Source: Erwinia sp. 198 (GTDB lineage Bacteria > Pseudomonadota > Gammaproteobacteria > Enterobacterales > Enterobacteriaceae). From it: 64,000 nt of DNA. Position numbers and translations under genes: made by a program. This document shows, in pieces, positions 38,099-47,796 of this stretch (the stretch's first letter is position 1; each line of letters begins with the position of its first letter). The stretch is from positions 113,631 to 177,630 of the forward strand of contig NZ_RHUM01000008.1 of the NCBI RefSeq assembly GCF_003937915.1, read 5' to 3'. The notes under the pieces are model-generated. The model was not told the origin of the DNA. It did not search any database and saw only the letters and a list, made by a program, of their open reading frames with translations.

Positions 38099-39352
38099 AT
38101 GTTAAAGCGTGATATGAATATTGCCGATTATGATGCCGAGTTGTGGCAGGCAATGGAGCAGGAGAAAGTGCGTCAGGAAGAGCATATTGAACTGATTGCT
38201 TCGGAAAACTACACCAGTCCGCGCGTCATGCAGGCGCAGGGATCTCAGCTGACCAACAAATATGCGGAAGGCTATCCCGGCAAGCGCTACTACGGCGGCT
38301 GTGAGTATGTTGATATCATAGAGCAGCTGGCGATCGATCGCGCTAAAGAGCTGTTCGGTGCCGATTACGCCAACGTGCAGCCGCACTCCGGTTCTCAGGC
38401 TAACTTTGCCGTTTATACCGCGCTGCTGCAGCCGGGCGACACCATTCTGGGCATGAATCTGGCGCACGGCGGCCATCTGACCCACGGTTCCCCGGTTAAC
38501 CTCTCCGGCAAGCTGTATAACGTGGTGCCTTACGGCATCGACGAGACCGGCAAAATCGATTACGACGATCTGGCCGCGCAGGCGCAGAAGCACAAGCCAA
38601 AAATGATTATCGGCGGTTTCTCTGCCTACTCCGGTATCTGCGACTGGGCGAAAATGCGTGAAATCGCTGACAGCATCGGCGCTTACCTGTTTGTCGATAT
38701 GGCGCACGTCGCCGGTCTGATTGCCGCAGGCGTTTACCCGAACCCGGTTCCGCACGCGCACATTGTGACCACCACTACCCATAAAACCCTGGCGGGTCCG
38801 CGCGGCGGCCTGATCCTGGCGAAGGGCGGCGATGAAGATTTTTATAAAAAGCTGAACTCCGCCGTATTCCCTGGCGGCCAGGGCGGCCCGCTGATGCACG
38901 TGATTGCCGGTAAAGCGGTAGCGCTGAAAGAAGCGATGGAGCCGGAGTTCAAGGTCTATCAGCAGCAGGTTGCCAAAAACGCCAAAGCGATGGTGGAAGT
39001 GCTGCTGGAGCGCGGTTACGACATCGTTTCCGGCGGCACCTATAACCATCTGTTCCTGATCGATCTGGTGAGCAAAGGCCTGACCGGTAAAGAAGCTGAT
39101 GCTGCGCTGGGCCGTGCCAACATTACCGTTAACAAAAACAGCGTGCCGAACGATCCGAAAAGCCCGTTTGTGACTTCCGGCATCCGTATCGGCTCGCCAG
39201 CAGTAACTCGTCGCGGCTTTAAGGAAGAGGAAGTGCGCCAGCTGGCCGGCTGGATCAGCGACATCCTTGACGATATCAACGATGAAGCGACCATCGAACG
39301 CGTGAAAAAGCAGGTGCTGGAACTGTGCGCCCGCTTCCCGGTGTACGCGTAA
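38099..39352 (+). CDS. glyA: Serine hydroxymethyltransferase
   Basis: PLP enzyme converting serine and tetrahydrofolate to glycine and methylene-tetrahydrofolate. The 417 residues equal E. coli GlyA and align without gaps. The PLP-binding Lys lies in [15 protein letters not shown] (about residue 229). Confidence 0.98.
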   Translation: MLKRDMNIADYDAELWQAMEQEKVRQEEHIELIASENYTSPRVMQAQGSQLTNKYAEGYPGKRYYGGCEYVDIIEQLAIDRAKELFGADYANVQPHSGSQANFAVYTALLQPGDTILGMNLAHGGHLTHGSPVNLSGKLYNVVPYGIDETGKIDYDDLAAQAQKHKPKMIIGGFSAYSGICDWAKMREIADSIGAYLFVDMAHVAGLIAAGVYPNPVPHAHIVTTTTHKTLAGPRGGLILAKGGDEDFYKKLNSAVFPGGQGGPLMHVIAGKAVALKEAMEPEFKVYQQQVAKNAKAMVEVLLERGYDIVSGGTYNHLFLIDLVSKGLTGKEADAALGRANITVNKNSVPNDPKSPFVTSGIRIGSPAVTRRGFKEEEVRQLAGWISDILDDINDEATIERVKKQVLELCARFPVYA

Positions 39353-39365
39353 AAGCCCTACGCCT

Positions 39366-39446
39366 GCGGGATGCTGCATCCCGCTTCAGAACACCGGAGA
39401 GTTTTCCGGTGCGATAACGAAACGGGACGCTACGTCCCGTTTTTTT
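39366..39446 (+). terminator. Three consecutive hairpins ending in a terminator after glyA
   Basis: Hairpin 1 is GCGGGATG/CATCCCGC (39366-39384). Hairpin 2 is CACCGGA/TCCGGTG (39392-39411). Hairpin 3 is ACGGGACG/CGTCCCGT (39422-39440), followed by seven T. The third is a strong intrinsic terminator; the first two may protect the glyA mRNA 3' end. Confidence 0.85.
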
Positions 39447-39470
39447 CGTCTGTACGTTGCCGGAGGAAAA

Positions 39471-40622
39471 ATGGCAATTCGTTCTGCGTGGTGGCTGGGG
39501 CTGGGCTACTTCACCTACTTCTTTACCTACGGCGTCTGGCTGCCGTTCTGGGCCGTCTGGCTGAAAGGCATCGGGCTTGATGCGGAAAAAATCGGCCTTT
39601 TATTAGGCGTCGGTATGGTTTCCCGCTTTACCGGCAGCCTGCTTATCGCCTCCCGCGTGACGACGCCCTCGCGCCTGATTAGCGTGCTGCGTCTGCTGGC
39701 GGGGCTGTCGCTGCTGTTTGCCCTGGGTTTTTGGTTTAGCGCGTTCTGGGTCTGGCTGCTGCTGGTCATGATTGGCTTCAACCTGTTTTTCTCGCCGCTG
39801 GTGCCGCTGAGCGACGCGCTGGCCGCCACCTGGCAACGGCAGATTGCAATGGCTTACGGCCCGGTCAGGCTGTGGGGCTCGCTGGCGTTTGTTATCAGCT
39901 CGGCGCTGACCGGCGTGCTGGTTAACGCTTTCTCTTACCAGGCGATCCTGTGGCTGCTCTGTGCAGGAACGGCGGCGATGCTCGGCGGGATGCTGCTTCG
40001 TCCGGCGACCCCGCCGCAGGGGAGCGACAAGGTTGTCGAACGTGCGGGCTGGCAGGACTGGCAGCGGCTGCTGAAATCATCCTGGCGCTTTCTGCTCTGC
40101 GTCACGCTGATGCAGGGCGCGCACGCCGCCTATTATGGCTTTAGCGCTATCTGGTGGCAGGATGCAGGCTATTCGGCGAGCGTGGTGGGCTACCTCTGGT
40201 CGCTGGGCGTGGTGGCAGAGATTATCGTGTTTGCCTCCAGCAACCGGCTTTTTGGGCGCTGGGCCGCACGGGACCTGCTGCTGCTCTCCGGCGTATGCGC
40301 GCTGATCCGCTGGAGCCTGATGGCCTCAACCACGGCGCTGCCGCTACTGATCGTGGCGCAAATCCTGCACTGCGGCAGCTTTACCATTTGTCACCTGGCG
40401 GCGATGCGCTTTATCGCCGCCAGGGAAGGCGCCGAGGTGATTCGTCTGCAGTCCGTTTATTCGGCGCTGGCGATGGGCGGCGGCATTGCGGTAATGACGA
40501 TAGTCTGCGGGGCGCTGTTCCAGCATCTGCACGGCAATATATTTTGGGTGATGGCGCTGCTGGTGGTGCCGGCGCTGTTTCTGCGGCCGGAAAAGAGCGC
40601 TCGCATTGCGGCAACAACCTAA
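39471..40622 (+). CDS. hcaT: MFS transporter, HcaT family
   Basis: The 383-residue protein has about twelve membrane segments and the family N-terminus LGYFTYFFTYGVWLPFWAVWLKGIGL. It is close to E. coli HcaT (predicted 3-phenylpropionate transporter) and sits after glyA and before csiE as in E. coli. The hca catabolic genes that follow csiE in E. coli are absent here, so the substrate may differ. Confidence 0.85.
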   Translation: MAIRSAWWLGLGYFTYFFTYGVWLPFWAVWLKGIGLDAEKIGLLLGVGMVSRFTGSLLIASRVTTPSRLISVLRLLAGLSLLFALGFWFSAFWVWLLLVMIGFNLFFSPLVPLSDALAATWQRQIAMAYGPVRLWGSLAFVISSALTGVLVNAFSYQAILWLLCAGTAAMLGGMLLRPATPPQGSDKVVERAGWQDWQRLLKSSWRFLLCVTLMQGAHAAYYGFSAIWWQDAGYSASVVGYLWSLGVVAEIIVFASSNRLFGRWAARDLLLLSGVCALIRWSLMASTTALPLLIVAQILHCGSFTICHLAAMRFIAAREGAEVIRLQSVYSALAMGGGIAVMTIVCGALFQHLHGNIFWVMALLVVPALFLRPEKSARIAATT

Positions 40623-40968
40623 TCGCACTGCGGCCTTGCTAAAATACTCCCTCTTTGCGCCTGGCGCATTGGGGGAAGTACATCAGAACTCACGCTTAAC
40701 GATAAAGCCGTTAAACCTTACGGCGACATTATCATTCACAAAAGCCGACACGGTTCACCGCACCGGCAACGGCCTCTCAACAGGCAAAAAGTAACAATCT
40801 GGCGGCGAAGCATCCGCATCAATTGGGCATTGGTTTTATATAAAACAGACGTATTTACAGGCCACGATGGGATTTTCAGTCCGCAAACCTTAATTCCGCG
40901 TGCCGCTGTGCCAACCAGCGAAACAGGCGCTGTGCCCGCAAGTTTTAACCTGCTTTTACGGGCCCGGG
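40623..40968. other. Intergenic stretch between convergent hcaT and csiE
   Basis: About 345 bases without a convincing gene. Short frames present have no ribosome-binding site or recognisable domain. I see no T-run-backed terminator and no repeat. Confidence 0.5.
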
Positions 40969-42234
40969 TCAGGATTCCAGCAGCAGCCTGATGCGATCCT
41001 GCTGGTGCGGCTGTAGCGGCAGTTCCGCATGGATCAACGGTGGAGAGTAGAGCGGCAGCGGCGTGGCATAGGGCGTAATCACCAATGCAATACCCTTGGG
41101 GGCGCTGCTGCGCTGGTATTCCGCCACGTCCAGATATTTGATGTTCAGCGGTAGCAGCGTCAATTCGCGAAGCTGCTGTTCGATCTCTTTTTCCAGCGCG
41201 GCATCTTTTCCGGTTAGCAGCAGCACCTGCTTTTCCTGCAGCACGTTTTCCTGCATCAGCCACGCGCCGAAAATAATAGCAATAAGCCCCATCTCTTCTT
41301 CAGAAAAGCGCAGTGAATAGCGCTGTTCAAAGCCGACTATTGCCGCCTGGGTGGTACGCAACAGCCGTGGATAAAGCTGGAGAACCTCTTCCGCCAGGCT
41401 GTTATCAATGCCGATACCAAACAGAGATCGCTCCAGCGCCTGCGCCATGTGCGTATAGAGCTGTTCGCACAGGCCCTGCACGTTGCCGATACGGTGACCG
41501 GAAAGTACCTGAAATTGCTCAATCAGCCGATAAATATCAGTAAGCAGCTGCTGCTCATAGTCATGGCGGATCCCGGCGAGCGTAGGCGTATGAAGCTGGC
41601 TGAACAGCAGGGCAAGCAGGCAGGCGACATTTGCCTCTGGCGCGTCCTTACAGCGTTTCTGCCAGTGCTGCACAATCTCCTGCGCGACCTGGTATTCTCT
41701 GCGCTTTGCCAGCCAGGCCTGCTGAGCTTCATTAAATAACAGGGGCGCCTGGCGACCCAGCGCGTGCTGTAAAAACAGCGCCAGAAACTGACGGTCGCGC
41801 GGCGTAAACTCTCGTGACAAACCCTGCGCGCAGTGGTGAACCAGCGCATTCAGGTTATGGTCATCATAAAGGGCTTTTTCTATTTGCAGCGTTTGCAGCT
41901 GTTGCTTCAGCGCCGGAGAAAAATGCTGTTGAACAAAATCAGGGCTTAGCCGCAGTGCGCGTTTGAGCCAGTGCAGCAGGCACAGCCGTCGATCCAGTTC
42001 CGCACCGTCAATCCGATAGCCGTCAGTGGCGTGCTGTAGCAGCGTCAGCCGGTGATAGCGCTGGATTTCTGCCGTGACCTCCGCTATATCTTGCCGGACA
42101 ACGGAAGGATCCACACTGTTGAGCTGGCACAATAGCTCCAGCGTGACGCTGCCTGGCAGATAAAGCAGTAATAGCAGATGGCAGCGTCGCTGCGGACTGG
42201 AGAAAGCAGCTGGCCCGATTAGAGGTTGAGTCAT
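40969..42234 (-). CDS. csiE: CsiE, PRD-domain stationary-phase protein
   Basis: The 421-residue protein is like E. coli CsiE, which is induced in stationary phase under sigmaS and cAMP-CRP. It contains helical PTS-regulation-domain-like segments with conserved His (ALVHHCAQGL, QLYTHMAQAL) but no sugar-specific EII domain. The molecular role is unknown. Gene order matches E. coli. Confidence 0.85.
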   Translation of the reverse strand: MTQPLIGPAAFSSPQRRCHLLLLLYLPGSVTLELLCQLNSVDPSVVRQDIAEVTAEIQRYHRLTLLQHATDGYRIDGAELDRRLCLLHWLKRALRLSPDFVQQHFSPALKQQLQTLQIEKALYDDHNLNALVHHCAQGLSREFTPRDRQFLALFLQHALGRQAPLLFNEAQQAWLAKRREYQVAQEIVQHWQKRCKDAPEANVACLLALLFSQLHTPTLAGIRHDYEQQLLTDIYRLIEQFQVLSGHRIGNVQGLCEQLYTHMAQALERSLFGIGIDNSLAEEVLQLYPRLLRTTQAAIVGFEQRYSLRFSEEEMGLIAIIFGAWLMQENVLQEKQVLLLTGKDAALEKEIEQQLRELTLLPLNIKYLDVAEYQRSSAPKGIALVITPYATPLPLYSPPLIHAELPLQPHQQDRIRLLLES

Positions 42235-42369
42235 GATCTGCTGTCCCGATAAAAGTCACCCCGCTAAGAATAGCGTGACACGGCCGGACTAAACCGACAG
42301 CCAGCAGATTTTTTTGTAGCTTTTAAGGCAGGTCACAGATTTTTTCACCGGTTGGATAAGGAGCAGGTA

Positions 42370-43014
42370 TTGTTACGTTATAACATTTTCATTAAACTGC
42401 TGTGCATATCGCTGCTGATGGTAATGCCGCAGGCATGGAGCCATCCTCATAGCTTTATCGCTATGCAGGCCACGCTGGTGCATCAGGACGATCGGCTGAC
42501 CGGTCTGAAAATGCACTGGGTAATGGATGAAATCACCTCCGCCGATTTATTGTACGACGCGGGCACAGCCAAACCGGATTCGGTGGTCTGGAAAAAACTG
42601 GCTGCGGAAGTGATGGCCAACGTGATGGCGCAGCATTACTTCGCCGAGTTTTGGCATAAAGGCAAACCGGTGAAATTTGGCAATTTACCGCCGGAATACC
42701 GGCTGTCGCGAGAGGGAAACAAAGCCGTGCTGGAGTTTATTCTGCCGCTGGACGAACCGCAGCCGCTGGCCGGACAGCGCTACACCTTTTCCATTTTCGA
42801 TCCGACCTGGTTTGTCGATATGACTTTTGCGTCTGAAAAATCACTGCATATGCCGCAGGCGCTGGCGCAGCGCTGCCGGTTTACGCTTAAAACGCCCAAG
42901 CCTAACGCTTCGTTACAGGCCTACGCGCTGTCGTTGGATAAAGCCGATGCGCCGCCTGCCGATATGGATCTTGGCCGCCAGTTTGCCCAAACGGTGACTT
43001 TATTATGTCAGTGA
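42370..43014 (+). CDS. DUF1007 periplasmic protein linked to metal transport
   Basis: The 214-residue protein has a signal peptide (FIKLLCISLLMVMPQAWS) and a mature N-terminus beginning HPHSF, the hallmark of DUF1007. The start is TTG 42370, 6 bases after AAGGAG. DUF1007 proteins are usually encoded next to NicO-type permeases, as here, and are thought to assist nickel, cobalt or zinc handling. It overlaps the permease gene by 10 bp. Confidence 0.8.
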   Translation: MLRYNIFIKLLCISLLMVMPQAWSHPHSFIAMQATLVHQDDRLTGLKMHWVMDEITSADLLYDAGTAKPDSVVWKKLAAEVMANVMAQHYFAEFWHKGKPVKFGNLPPEYRLSREGNKAVLEFILPLDEPQPLAGQRYTFSIFDPTWFVDMTFASEKSLHMPQALAQRCRFTLKTPKPNASLQAYALSLDKADAPPADMDLGRQFAQTVTLLCQ

Positions 43015-44006
43015 TGCCCGTAGCACAACGAGCCCGTAGCCGCTGGCTTCAGGCCTGGCCGCTTTACCTGCTGCTGCTGATATTTATCGCAGCGGGCGCG
43101 GCGGCCTGGCGGTACTGGCCACATATTTTACTGCAAAGCGTGGTCTGGCAGCGCAATTTGCATGTTGAGATGACGGCGCTGCTTCAACAGGTGGCAAGCC
43201 GACCGCATCAGGTCGGCCTGACGCTGGTGGGGTTCAGTGTGATTTATGGCATTCTGCACGCGCTTGGGCCGGGCCACGGCAAAGTAGTGATCGCGACGTT
43301 TCTGGCTACGCATCCCACGAAAATGAAAACCAGCATCCGGCTGACCCTGGCCGCTGCCCTCTTACAGGGCGGCGTGGCGGTTGCGCTGGTGACGAGCGTG
43401 CTGGTGGCGCTACAGCTCTCTTCCCGCCAGCTGCACGTGGGCAGCTACTGGCTGGAAAAAGGCAGTTATTTGCTGGTCGTCGGGCTGGGGCTGTGGTTGT
43501 GCTGGCGAGCGGGCGGCAGAATTGTGCGCCTGCTGAAAAAGCCCCGGCTTGCCGTTCGCCGCATGGTGCCTGTAGAACAGGGCCATCAGCACGGCCCGCA
43601 CTGCGGCTGCGGGCATCAGCACGTACCGGACAGCGGGATGCTGGACAGGGCGGTCAGCGGTAAAACCAAAGCGCTGGTGGTGCTGTCGATGGGGCTGCGG
43701 CCGTGCTCCGGCGCGATTATGATGCTGCTGTTTTCTAAGGTGATCGGCGTTTACGCATGGGGTGTGGTGTCTGCACTGGCGATGGCGGTGGGAACGGCAG
43801 TTACGGTAACGGCTATGGCCGTGCTGGTGCAGGTTTCGCGCGCGCTGGCGCTGAAGCTGAGTCGACGAGAAAACGCGCAGGGCGATGGCGCTTTTATCCG
43901 GGCAACGCTGTCGCTGGCGGGCGGCCTGCTGCTGCTGGCAACCGGCGTGATGCTGTGGCTGAGCGCGCAGCCTGCGTTATCCGGCGGGATCCGGCCGCTT
44001 TTTTAA
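43005..44006 (+). CDS. NicO/RcnA-family nickel-cobalt transporter
   Basis: The 333-residue membrane protein has six to seven hydrophobic segments and the signature HALGPGHGKVVIATFLATHP. A His/Cys-rich cytoplasmic loop (HQHGPHCGCGHQH, about residues 195-207) could bind metal, and the second motif is MGLRPCSGAIMMLL. Direction (uptake or efflux) cannot be read from sequence alone. No RcnR-type regulator gene is adjacent. Confidence 0.85.
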   Translation: MSVMPVAQRARSRWLQAWPLYLLLLIFIAAGAAAWRYWPHILLQSVVWQRNLHVEMTALLQQVASRPHQVGLTLVGFSVIYGILHALGPGHGKVVIATFLATHPTKMKTSIRLTLAAALLQGGVAVALVTSVLVALQLSSRQLHVGSYWLEKGSYLLVVGLGLWLCWRAGGRIVRLLKKPRLAVRRMVPVEQGHQHGPHCGCGHQHVPDSGMLDRAVSGKTKALVVLSMGLRPCSGAIMMLLFSKVIGVYAWGVVSALAMAVGTAVTVTAMAVLVQVSRALALKLSRRENAQGDGAFIRATLSLAGGLLLLATGVMLWLSAQPALSGGIRPLF

Positions 44007-44020
44007 ATGCGCGCCAATAA

Positions 44021-44049
44021 AAAAGGGCTGAACAGACGTTCAGCCCTTT
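44021..44049. terminator. Bidirectional terminator between the NicO gene and suhB
   Basis: AAAAGGGCTGAAC (44021-44033) pairs with GTTCAGCCCTTT (44038-44049), with A and T runs at the ends. Confidence 0.9.
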
Positions 44050-44073
44050 GCCCTTTTTTGGCGAGAGACAGAC

Positions 44074-44877
44074 CTAGCGCTTCAGCGCTTCGCTCAGCTC
44101 GTCGCGCATGGTCGCCAACATAGCTTTTACCACACGTGGGTTACCGGCGACGATGTTGCCGGAGTGCATATAGCCATGCGCGCCAACGAAGTCGGTCACC
44201 AGGCCGCCGGCTTCACGTACCAGCAGCTCGCCCGCGGCGAAATCCCATGGCTTCAGGCCGATTTCAAAGTAGCCGTCCACGCGGCCGGCGGCAACGTAAG
44301 CCAGATCCAGCGCGGCAGAACCGGTGCGACGGAAATCCGCGCACTGGGCAAAGAGTTTACCCACAATATTGATATACGGCGTGGCGTGCTGCTTCAGCTT
44401 GAACGGGAAACCGGTCGCCAGGATGGTGCCATCCAGATCGCGAGCGGTGGAGCCGCGCAGGCGATAGCCATTCAGCTGGGTGCCCTGACCGCGTACGGCA
44501 CTGAACAGTTCGTTGCGCATTGGATCGTAAACCACTGCCACTTCGGTGCGGCCTTTGATACGTACGGCGATAGAAATGCAGAAATGTGGCAGGCGCTTAA
44601 TGAAGTTAGTAGTGCCATCCAGTGGATCGATAACCCATTGCACATCCTGGTCTTCTCCAGCCAGCTCACCGCTTTCTTCACAAATAATGGTGTGCTTAGG
44701 ATAAGACTTGCGGATCACCTCAATAATCAGGCGCTCGGCGTCGCGGTCAACATTGGTAACGAAGTCGTTGCTGCCTTTCTGGCTGGCTTCAACGGCGTCT
44801 GGCGTTTCATAATTCTTGGCAATTAAATTACCGGCCTTGCGCGCAGCGCGCACGGCGATGTTGAGCATCGGATGCAT
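44074..44877 (-). CDS. suhB: Inositol-1-monophosphatase / rRNA antitermination factor SuhB
   Basis: Hydrolyses inositol monophosphates in vitro and, in E. coli, joins the Nus complex that matures rRNA transcripts. The 267 residues equal E. coli SuhB. The metal-binding motif WVIDPLDGTTNFIKR and the C-terminal WDFAAGELLVREAGG are present. Confidence 0.97.
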   Translation of the reverse strand: MHPMLNIAVRAARKAGNLIAKNYETPDAVEASQKGSNDFVTNVDRDAERLIIEVIRKSYPKHTIICEESGELAGEDQDVQWVIDPLDGTTNFIKRLPHFCISIAVRIKGRTEVAVVYDPMRNELFSAVRGQGTQLNGYRLRGSTARDLDGTILATGFPFKLKQHATPYINIVGKLFAQCADFRRTGSAALDLAYVAAGRVDGYFEIGLKPWDFAAGELLVREAGGLVTDFVGAHGYMHSGNIVAGNPRVVKAMLATMRDELSEALKR

Positions 44878-44994
44878 CGGTCTCTCTCACTGGATGTTAA
44901 AGAACGGAAAACGGCGCGGATTATAGCAGGGGGCTCGGTAAAAGTCCTGAAAATATGTTAACATTGGCAAATTATCTCACAGACCTGAACTCCT

Positions 44995-45723
44995 ATGCTG
45001 CATAACATCCGAATCGTGCTGGTGGAAACTTCTCACACCGGCAATATGGGATCCGTCGCTCGCGCGATGAAAACCATGGGCCTGACCAACCTTTACCTGG
45101 TCAATCCGCTGGTCAAACCTGACTCGCAGGCTATCGCACTGGCCGCTGGTGCCAGCGACGTGATTGGCGAAGCGCACATTGTTGACACGCTTGATGAAGC
45201 GCTGGCCGGTTGCAGCCTGGTGGTTGGCACCAGCGCCCGTTCGCGTTCGCTACCGTGGCCGATGCTCGATCCGCGCGAGTGCGGCATTAAGAGCGTACAG
45301 GAAGGGCAGCAGGCGCCGGTTGCGCTGGTGTTTGGCCGCGAGCGCGTGGGCCTGACCAACGAAGAGCTGCAAAAGTGCCACTATCACGTAGCCATTGCCG
45401 CTAACCCGGAGTACAGCTCGCTCAATCTGGCGATGGCGGTACAGATCATCGCTTATGAAGTGCGCATGGCGTTTTTGCAATCGCAGGAAACCGCGCAGCC
45501 CGACTACGAAGAGTCGCCTTATCCGCTGGTTGACGATCTTGAACGCTTTTACCAGCACATGGAACAGATGATGGTGAGAAGCGGCTTTATACGCGAAGGC
45601 AATCCGGGCCAGGTGATGAGCAAGATGCGCCGCCTTTATACGCGGGCGCGTCCGGAGCGCGACGAGCTGAATATTCTGCGCGGCATGCTCTCTTCGCTGG
45701 AAAAGCCAAAGAGCGAGAAGTAG
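44995..45723 (+). CDS. trmJ: tRNA (Cm32/Um32) methyltransferase
   Basis: 2'-O-methylates position 32 of tRNAs with SAM. The 242-residue SPOUT protein has the knot motifs [16 protein letters not shown] and [14 protein letters not shown]. It is divergent from suhB and upstream of iscR as in E. coli. Confidence 0.96.
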   Translation: MLHNIRIVLVETSHTGNMGSVARAMKTMGLTNLYLVNPLVKPDSQAIALAAGASDVIGEAHIVDTLDEALAGCSLVVGTSARSRSLPWPMLDPRECGIKSVQEGQQAPVALVFGRERVGLTNEELQKCHYHVAIAANPEYSSLNLAMAVQIIAYEVRMAFLQSQETAQPDYEESPYPLVDDLERFYQHMEQMMVRSGFIREGNPGQVMSKMRRLYTRARPERDELNILRGMLSSLEKPKSEK

Positions 45724-45750
45724 TCGAGGCGCGCAAAAAAACGGCGGTAA

Positions 45751-45825
45751 TAGTTGAGTAAATTACCAGGTTAAATACTTGAGTGAATTACTCGGTTAAA
45801 TAGTTGACCAAAACACTCAGGAATG
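45751..45825 (+). promoter_or_regulatory. iscR promoter with three tandem 25-bp IscR-type sites
   Basis: Three 25-bp units begin at 45751, 45776 and 45801. They share the pattern TASTTGA...TTACYNGGTTAAA; the third reads TAGTTGACCAAAACACTCAG. TTGACC (45804-45809) in unit 3 is a good -35 box. This resembles the type 1 [2Fe-2S]-IscR sites of E. coli piscR, so autorepression is expected. Confidence 0.75.
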
Positions 45826-45874
45826 GCAGACTTCGACCATCAAATGTTCACGAACAACCGAGGTCGTTTACGCC

Positions 45875-46372
45875 ATGAGACTGACATCCAAAGGCCGTTA
45901 TGCCGTTACCGCTATGCTTGATGTTGCGCTGCACTCGCACGAAGGGCCAGTACCTTTAGCTGATATTTCAGAGCGTCAGGGCATTTCGCTGTCCTACCTG
46001 GAGCAGCTTTTCTCTCGCCTGCGTAAAAACGGTCTGGTGGCCAGCGTCCGTGGGCCAGGCGGCGGCTATCTGCTGGGCAAAGCGTCCGGCGAGATTGCGG
46101 TTGGCGCGGTGATCACCGCCGTGGATGAGTCCGTGGATGCGACCAGGTGTCAGGGCAAAGAAGGCTGTCAGGGCGGCGAGCGCTGTCTGACCCACGTGCT
46201 GTGGCGCGACCTGAGCGAGCGCATCAGCGACTTCCTGAACAACATTACGCTGGCGGAACTGGTGAACAACCAGGAAATCCTGGATGTGGCCGATCGTCAG
46301 AACAACACTGAAAAAGCGCGCGTGCCGGCCGGCCGCCTGCATGAAACGATTAACGTCAATCTGCGAGCCTGA
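45875..46372 (+). CDS. iscR: Fe-S cluster-sensing regulator IscR
   Basis: Rrf2-family regulator that binds a [2Fe-2S] cluster and represses its own operon when clusters are plentiful. The 165-residue protein keeps the winged-helix N-terminus and all cluster ligands, Cys92, Cys98, Cys104 and His107 ([17 protein letters not shown]). The ligands remain intact although most of the assembly operon is missing downstream. Confidence 0.96.
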   Translation: MRLTSKGRYAVTAMLDVALHSHEGPVPLADISERQGISLSYLEQLFSRLRKNGLVASVRGPGGGYLLGKASGEIAVGAVITAVDESVDATRCQGKEGCQGGERCLTHVLWRDLSERISDFLNNITLAELVNNQEILDVADRQNNTEKARVPAGRLHETINVNLRA

Positions 46373-46484
46373 TTAAAGCGGCGGCGAAAGCCGTCGTCCT
46401 CATACCACTCTGTGTCGGGGACGATGGTCACCGACGCGGCAGACCGCATTGAATGACATACTTAACTGTACGGAGTTCAACGCA

Positions 46485-47666
46485 ATGAAAGTCCCGATTT
46501 ACCTTGATTACGCCGCCACTACGCCCGCCGATCCCCGCGTAGCGCAAAAAATGGTGCAGTTTCTCACGCTGGACGGGACTTTTGGCAATCCGGCTTCCCG
46601 CTCCCATCGCTTCGGCTGGCAGGCTGAAGAAGCGGTCGACGTCGCCCGCAACCAGGTTGCCGAACTGATTGGTGCCGATCCCCGCGAAATTGTTTTTACC
46701 TCTGGCGCAACCGAATCCGATAATCTGGCCATCAAAGGCGCTGCCGAACTCCAGCAGGAGAAAGGCAAACACATCATCACCAGCCAGACCGAGCACAAAG
46801 CCGTGCTGGATACCTGTATCCAGCTGGAGCGCGAAGGGTTCGAGGTAACTTACCTGGCCCCGCAGGCCGACGGGATCATCACGCTGCAACAGCTGCAGGC
46901 GGCGATGCGCGACGACACCATCCTGGTTTCCATTATGCACGTCAATAACGAAACCGGCGTGGTGCAGGATATTGCGGCTATCGGCGAGCTGTGCCAGTCG
47001 CGCGGCGTTCTCTTCCACGTTGACGCCACGCAGAGCGTCGGCAAGCTGCCGGTGGATCTCAGCGAGCTGAAAGTCGACCTGATGTCTTTTTCCGCGCATA
47101 AGCTTTACGGCCCGAAAGGCATCGGCGGGCTTTACGTGCGCAGAAAACCCCGTATCCGTATCGCCGCGCAGATCCACGGCGGCGGCCACGAGCGTGGAAT
47201 GCGTTCCGGCACGCTGCCCGTGCACCAAATCGTCGGCATGGGCGAGGCCTACCGTATCGCAAAGGAAGAGATGAGCAGCGAAAGCGCCCGGCTCAATCTG
47301 CTGCGCAGAACCCTGTGGGCGGGCCTGAGCGAAATCGATGAGGTGTATCTTAACGGCAGCCTGGAGCAGAGCGCGCCGAATATTCTTAACGTCAGCTTTG
47401 CGCACGTGGACGGCGAATCGCTGATTATGGCGCTGAAAGATCTGGCGCTCTCCTCCGGCTCGGCCTGCACCTCGGCCAGCCTTGAACCTTCCTACGTCCT
47501 GCGCGCGCTGGGCCTGAGCGAAGAGCTGGCGCACAGTTCGCTGCGCTTTTCGCTGGGGCGCTTTACCACGGGCGAGGAGATCGAATACGCTATCGAGCTG
47601 GTGCGTAAAAGTATTACCCGTCTGCGTGACTTATCTCCGCAATGGCGGGCGGCATCTTCGCGCTAA
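46485..47666 (+). CDS. iscS: Cysteine desulfurase IscS with altered C-terminus
   Basis: PLP enzyme that takes sulphur from cysteine and gives it to Fe-S assembly and to tRNA-thiolation partners such as TusA and ThiI. The 393-residue protein keeps the PLP lysine ([12 protein letters not shown]) and the catalytic loop Cys in [10 protein letters not shown] (about 328). E. coli IscS has 404 residues. Here the shared sequence ends at RLRDLSP and then reads QWRAASSR, so the usual tail ending EWAHH is absent. That tail region is implicated in IscU binding. The start is ATG 46485. The 112-bp iscR-iscS gap carries a hairpin at 46379-46398. Confidence 0.95.
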   Translation: MKVPIYLDYAATTPADPRVAQKMVQFLTLDGTFGNPASRSHRFGWQAEEAVDVARNQVAELIGADPREIVFTSGATESDNLAIKGAAELQQEKGKHIITSQTEHKAVLDTCIQLEREGFEVTYLAPQADGIITLQQLQAAMRDDTILVSIMHVNNETGVVQDIAAIGELCQSRGVLFHVDATQSVGKLPVDLSELKVDLMSFSAHKLYGPKGIGGLYVRRKPRIRIAAQIHGGGHERGMRSGTLPVHQIVGMGEAYRIAKEEMSSESARLNLLRRTLWAGLSEIDEVYLNGSLEQSAPNILNVSFAHVDGESLIMALKDLALSSGSACTSASLEPSYVLRALGLSEELAHSSLRFSLGRFTTGEEIEYAIELVRKSITRLRDLSPQWRAASSR

Positions 47667-47796
47667 TCTTTTCCGTTCTACGGGCTGTTTAGCCCGTTAT
47701 GCTTAATCTGTTAATCTTAAAATGAACAGGCAGCGTTATCGCTGCCGTCGGCCGTTGCAAGGTCGATATAACAAATTTTTAACAAGGAGCCAGGTT
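47667..47796 (+). other. iscS-pepB junction lacking iscU, iscA, hscB, hscA, fdx and iscX
   Basis: Only 130 bases separate the iscS stop from the pepB start. In E. coli six genes lie here. No fragment of them is recognisable. Two hairpins are present: ACGGGCT/AGCCCGT (47680-47697) and GGCAGCG/CGCTGCC (47729-47746). Neither has a T-run. A ribosome-binding site AAGGAG (47784-47789) precedes pepB. Confidence 0.85.

Noticed and set aside
38102..39379. Long minus-strand frame opposite glyA
   Set aside because: It is a shadow of glyA without a start signal or domain.
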